Assembly: GCA_022799115.1 (NCBI GenBank)
Contig: JAAWNT010000018.1
Location: 1 to 42,502, forward strand
Source of the DNA: Clostridiales bacterium
GTDB lineage: Bacteria > Bacillota > Clostridia > Oscillospirales > Acutalibacteraceae
Length of the DNA stretch: 42,502 nucleotides
Direction of reading: 5' to 3'
Shown here: one piece after another, positions 40,271-42,502 of the stretch
Position numbering within the stretch: the first letter of the stretch is position 1
Layout: every line of letters begins with the position of its first letter
Program-made: the position numbers and the translations under genes
The notes under the pieces: generated by a model
Told to the model about the DNA's origin: nothing
Databases searched by the model: none
Seen by the model: the letters and a program-made list of their open reading frames with translations, nothing else

Positions 40271-41650
40271 ATGCTACCGAACAGCGAAAAGACCATGGAA
40301 AAAGTGGTCGCCTTATGCAAAAGCCGCGGTTTTGTATACCCAGGCTCTGAGATTTACGGCGGTCTGTCCAATTCCTGGGACTACGGTCCCTTAGGCGTGG
40401 AGTTTAAAAATAATGTGAAAAAGGCATGGTGGAAGAAATTTGTCCAGGAAAGCCCCTATAACGTGGGTCTGGATTCCGCCATTTTGATGAATCCCCAGGT
40501 GTGGGTGGCCTCCGGCCATGTGGGCGGGTTCTCCGATCCGCTGATGGACTGCCGGGACTGCAAAAGCCGTCACCGCGCCGACAAGCTCATTGAGGACGAG
40601 ACAGGAAGCCCCGCCGACGGCTGGACCAACGAGGAAATGATGGCCTATATCCAGGAACATCACATCAAATGCCCGGTGTGCGGCTCCGAGAACTTTACCG
40701 ATATCCGCAAGTTCAACCTGATGTTTAAGACCTTCCAGGGCGTGACCGAGGACGCCAAGAATGAGATATATCTGCGCCCGGAAACCGCTCAGGGCATTTT
40801 TGTTAATTTTAACAATATTCAGCGCACCACTCGCCGCAAGCTGCCCTTCGGCGTGGCTCAGGTGGGCAAATCCTTCCGCAATGAGATCACCCCCGGCAAC
40901 TTTATTTTCCGAATTCGCGAATTCGAGCAGATGGAGCTGGAGTTCTTCTGCAAACCGGACACCGATTTGGAGTGGTTCTATTATTGGAAGGACTACTGCA
41001 AAAATTGGCTGCTCTCCCTGGGCATGAAGGAAGAGAATATGCGTCTGCGTGACCACGAGCAGGAGGAGCTCTCCTTCTACTCCAAAGCCACCACCGACAT
41101 TGAGTATCTGTTCCCCTTCGGCTGGGGCGAGCTGTGGGGCATCGCGGACCGCACCGATTACGATTTAAAGCAGCATCAGGAGCACTCCGGAAAGAGCCTG
41201 GAATACTTCGATCAAACCGACAACACCCGTTATATTCCTTATGTGGTGGAGCCCTCTCTGGGCGCCGACCGAGTGACCCTGGCCTTTTTGGTGGAAGCCT
41301 ACGACGAGGAGCAATTGGATGAGAAGGATACCCGCGTGGTGATGCACTTCCATCCCGCCCTGGCCCCCTACAAGGCCGCTGTTTTGCCCTTATCCAAGAA
41401 ACTGTCTCCCAAGGCGGAAGAGGTCTTTCACAGCCTGAGCGAACACTTTATGGTGGAGTTCGACGACACCGGCTCCATCGGCAAGCGGTATCGCCGTCAG
41501 GATGAGATTGGTACTCCCTTCTGTTTGACCTATGATTTCGACAGCGAGACCGACGGCTGCGTGACCGTCCGCGACCGCGACACTATGCAGCAGGAGCGCG
41601 TGCCCATCGATAAGCTGGTGCATTATATCTTGGCCCGGATCAAATTCTAG
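40271..41650 (+). CDS. glyQS: Glycyl-tRNA synthetase, single-chain (alpha2) type
   Basis: Charges tRNA-Gly. This is the 459-residue dimeric class II type, not the alpha/beta GlyQ-GlyS heterotetramer. It begins with the conserved [14 protein letters not shown] segment, then [12 protein letters not shown]. Zinc-like CPVCGSENF lies at about 137-145, motif 2 in [14 protein letters not shown] and [14 protein letters not shown], motif 3 near [14 protein letters not shown], and the C-terminal anticodon-binding domain around [23 protein letters not shown] lies before the ATG. The gene is unaccompanied and ends in a strong terminator. Confidence 0.97.
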   Translation: MLPNSEKTMEKVVALCKSRGFVYPGSEIYGGLSNSWDYGPLGVEFKNNVKKAWWKKFVQESPYNVGLDSAILMNPQVWVASGHVGGFSDPLMDCRDCKSRHRADKLIEDETGSPADGWTNEEMMAYIQEHHIKCPVCGSENFTDIRKFNLMFKTFQGVTEDAKNEIYLRPETAQGIFVNFNNIQRTTRRKLPFGVAQVGKSFRNEITPGNFIFRIREFEQMELEFFCKPDTDLEWFYYWKDYCKNWLLSLGMKEENMRLRDHEQEELSFYSKATTDIEYLFPFGWGELWGIADRTDYDLKQHQEHSGKSLEYFDQTDNTRYIPYVVEPSLGADRVTLAFLVEAYDEEQLDEKDTRVVMHFHPALAPYKAAVLPLSKKLSPKAEEVFHSLSEHFMVEFDDTGSIGKRYRRQDEIGTPFCLTYDFDSETDGCVTVRDRDTMQQERVPIDKLVHYILARIKF

Positions 41651-41747
41651 GACGAATCAAGCGAGTCTTTCTATACTGGAAATTCTCCGGATATCTTGTC
41701 AGGTATCATTTCCTTCCTGTATCGCCGGGGGCTTTCCCTAATTACAA

Positions 41748-41804
41748 ACAAAAATCCTCCGCCTAAGGCGCACAAACGCCTTAAGCGGGGGATTTTCATT
41801 TGTA
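41748..41804 (+). terminator. Terminator of glyQS
   Basis: CCGCCTAAGGCG / CGCCTTAAGCGG extended by AAAATCC / GGGGATTTT, with a six-base loop. The stem is very stable. Confidence 0.85.
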
Positions 41805-42330
41805 ATAAAATTTCCTTCAAGGGGTAACAAGTCCCGGAAAGTGAAGCGCCTCCCCCTGGCAAGGGGGTGAAACGGAGAATCCTCGACTGGAGACCTCCTG
41901 AGGGCCTTAGCCTGCGTTTTCTCAGGCCCTCAGCAATCATTCCTCCCTTTGCGGTTTGGTTCGTAATCGGGCGGTTTTTTTGCTTTCTTGCCATTCCCTC
42001 TGCGGCTGTTTTTACTCCGCAAATGCTTCTTTGCCCCGGTATTTTCCGCCCTTGCGCACCCGTCACAGTCACAATCAAATCCGCCCGTAAATCAGCGCTC
42101 TGCAATGCCCCGGGCGGGAGAATTTCAGGCTGCCCTTCAGTGATAGGATTGTGTGCCGCCCCTTTACAACGGGTAAACCAGTTATTTGGGGAACTCTCTT
42201 TTTACTGCTGTAAAATCCCCTGTATCGTTTTAAGTTCTCACTGTTGTTTTTCGTGTTTTCAGCCTTTCGATTCTTTTTGCTCAGGCTTTCCCTATTCCCC
42301 CGGTAGGACCGGTTTTTCGCTTAAGCAAAA
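41805..42330. other. Intergenic segment, hairpin-rich, no supported gene
   Basis: A 9-bp inverted repeat TGAGGGCCT (41899-41907) and AGGCCCTCA (41924-41932) and a CCCCCT/AGGGGG hairpin near 41853-41868 are seen. Open frames here are short or overlap on both strands without ribosome binding sites. It may contain a small structured RNA, but no known family was recognised. Confidence 0.35.
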
Positions 42331-42333
42331 AGA

Positions 42334-42380
42334 GAAAAAGCCCCGGATGCTCAAAGAGCATCCGGGGCCTCTTTTTTTAT
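42334..42380. terminator. Strong hairpin terminator before the surface-protein gene
   Basis: GCCCCGGATGCTC / GAGCATCCGGGGC stem with flanking A-run and CTCTTTTTTT, usable in both directions. For the minus-strand gene ending at 42411 it lies just downstream. Confidence 0.9.
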
Positions 42381-42410
42381 TCTAATGCAGAAAGGAGTAG
42401 TTTAAAGGAA

Positions 42411-42502
42411 TTATTTACGGTTCTTTTTGCGGAGGAACAGCACGCCCGCAGCGCTCATGAGCATCAGAGCGGCCAGGCCGGAAACGCCCATGTCGCCGGT
42501 TT
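42411..42502 (-). CDS. C-terminus of a membrane- or cell-wall-anchored surface protein (partial)
   Basis: The last 29 complete codons are on the minus strand and read TGDMGVSGLAALM, then LMSAAGVLFLRKKNRK and stop. This is the standard cell-wall sorting end of Gram-positive proteins: a TGD (as in (L/N)PxTGD) immediately before the window edge, a hydrophobic helix and a positive tail. The rest of the gene lies beyond 42502. A sortase substrate is likely, but the residues before T are cut off. Confidence 0.8.
   Translation of the reverse strand, partial: TGDMGVSGLAALMLMSAAGVLFLRKKNRK

Noticed and set aside
41671-42105. Minus-strand frame of 144 codons after glyQS
   Set aside because: Runs through the glyQS terminator, is rich in Arg/Gly and has no ribosome binding site.
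1-42502. CRISPR array
   Set aside because: No regularly spaced direct repeats and no cas genes were seen.

Overview
The window looks like chromosomal DNA of a spore-forming, low-to-mid GC Firmicute of class Clostridia, probably Oscillospirales/Ruminococcaceae-like. This is an inference from the gene repertoire: a single-chain glycyl-tRNA synthetase, a CwlJ/GerQ spore germination pair, a DUF6514-type small protein, a Lsa-like ABC-F protein, a DUF4358 lipoprotein, strong AGGAGG-type ribosome binding sites and Gram-positive style terminators. No rRNA or CRISPR array was seen; one tRNA gene is present.

Left chromosomal part (1-17.4 kb): DAHP synthase (aroF), a Nudix hydrolase with an unusual N-terminal domain, an endonuclease/exonuclease/phosphatase family protein, a Gpi18-like membrane mannosyltransferase, TspO, a phosphoglucomutase/phosphomannomutase, a small unknown gene divergent from an XRE regulator, an SGNH-hydrolase/DUF4358-lipoprotein operon, a Lsa-like ABC-F ATPase, an iron(II) uptake operon (feoA-feoA-feoB-Cys-rich peptide) and rarA. 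The ABC-F gene has a roughly 390-nt leader with a sigma-A promoter, two tiny upstream ORFs with Shine-Dalgarno sequences, and a terminator whose arms recur as complementary segments earlier in the leader. This is the anatomy of an antibiotic-responsive attenuator. The feo operon carries four TTAG-N6-CTAA-like (DtxR/IdeR-type) operators, one of them overlapping the predicted -10 element.

Accessory island (about 17.4-36.8 kb): base composition and codon use are more variable and often AT-rich, and the island ends at an integrase fragment beside tRNA-Ser(CGA). It holds an ECF sigma/anti-sigma/bPH-like membrane protein cluster, then a complete type I restriction-modification system (hsdR-hsdS-hsdM behind a small HTH gene). 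Next comes a scar zone of truncated genes (DUF2726-like, DUF6809-like and STAND-ATPase-like remnants). It is followed by a second defence cluster transcribed leftwards: HTH, Fic, a DUF91/DUF5655-like nuclease protein, a BfiI-like PLD-fold restriction endonuclease, a D12-class adenine methylase and a beta-class DPPY methylase. The last four genes are packed with 4-18 nt gaps. I read them as one restriction-modification operon with two methyltransferases, as expected for an asymmetric recognition site, plus an extra PD-(D/E)xK-like protein. This is the best candidate in the window for an under-described system. The island's right edge is broken: an AAA ATPase lacking its Walker A and a tyrosine integrase lacking its N-terminal half meet near 36.30 kb.

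Right chromosomal part (36.8-42.5 kb): tRNA-Ser(CGA), the cwlJ-gerQ-like spore coat/cortex lytic pair, a DUF6514-like protein, a GtrA-family membrane protein, glycyl-tRNA synthetase, and the C-terminus of a Gram-positive surface or membrane-anchored protein running off the end on the minus strand.
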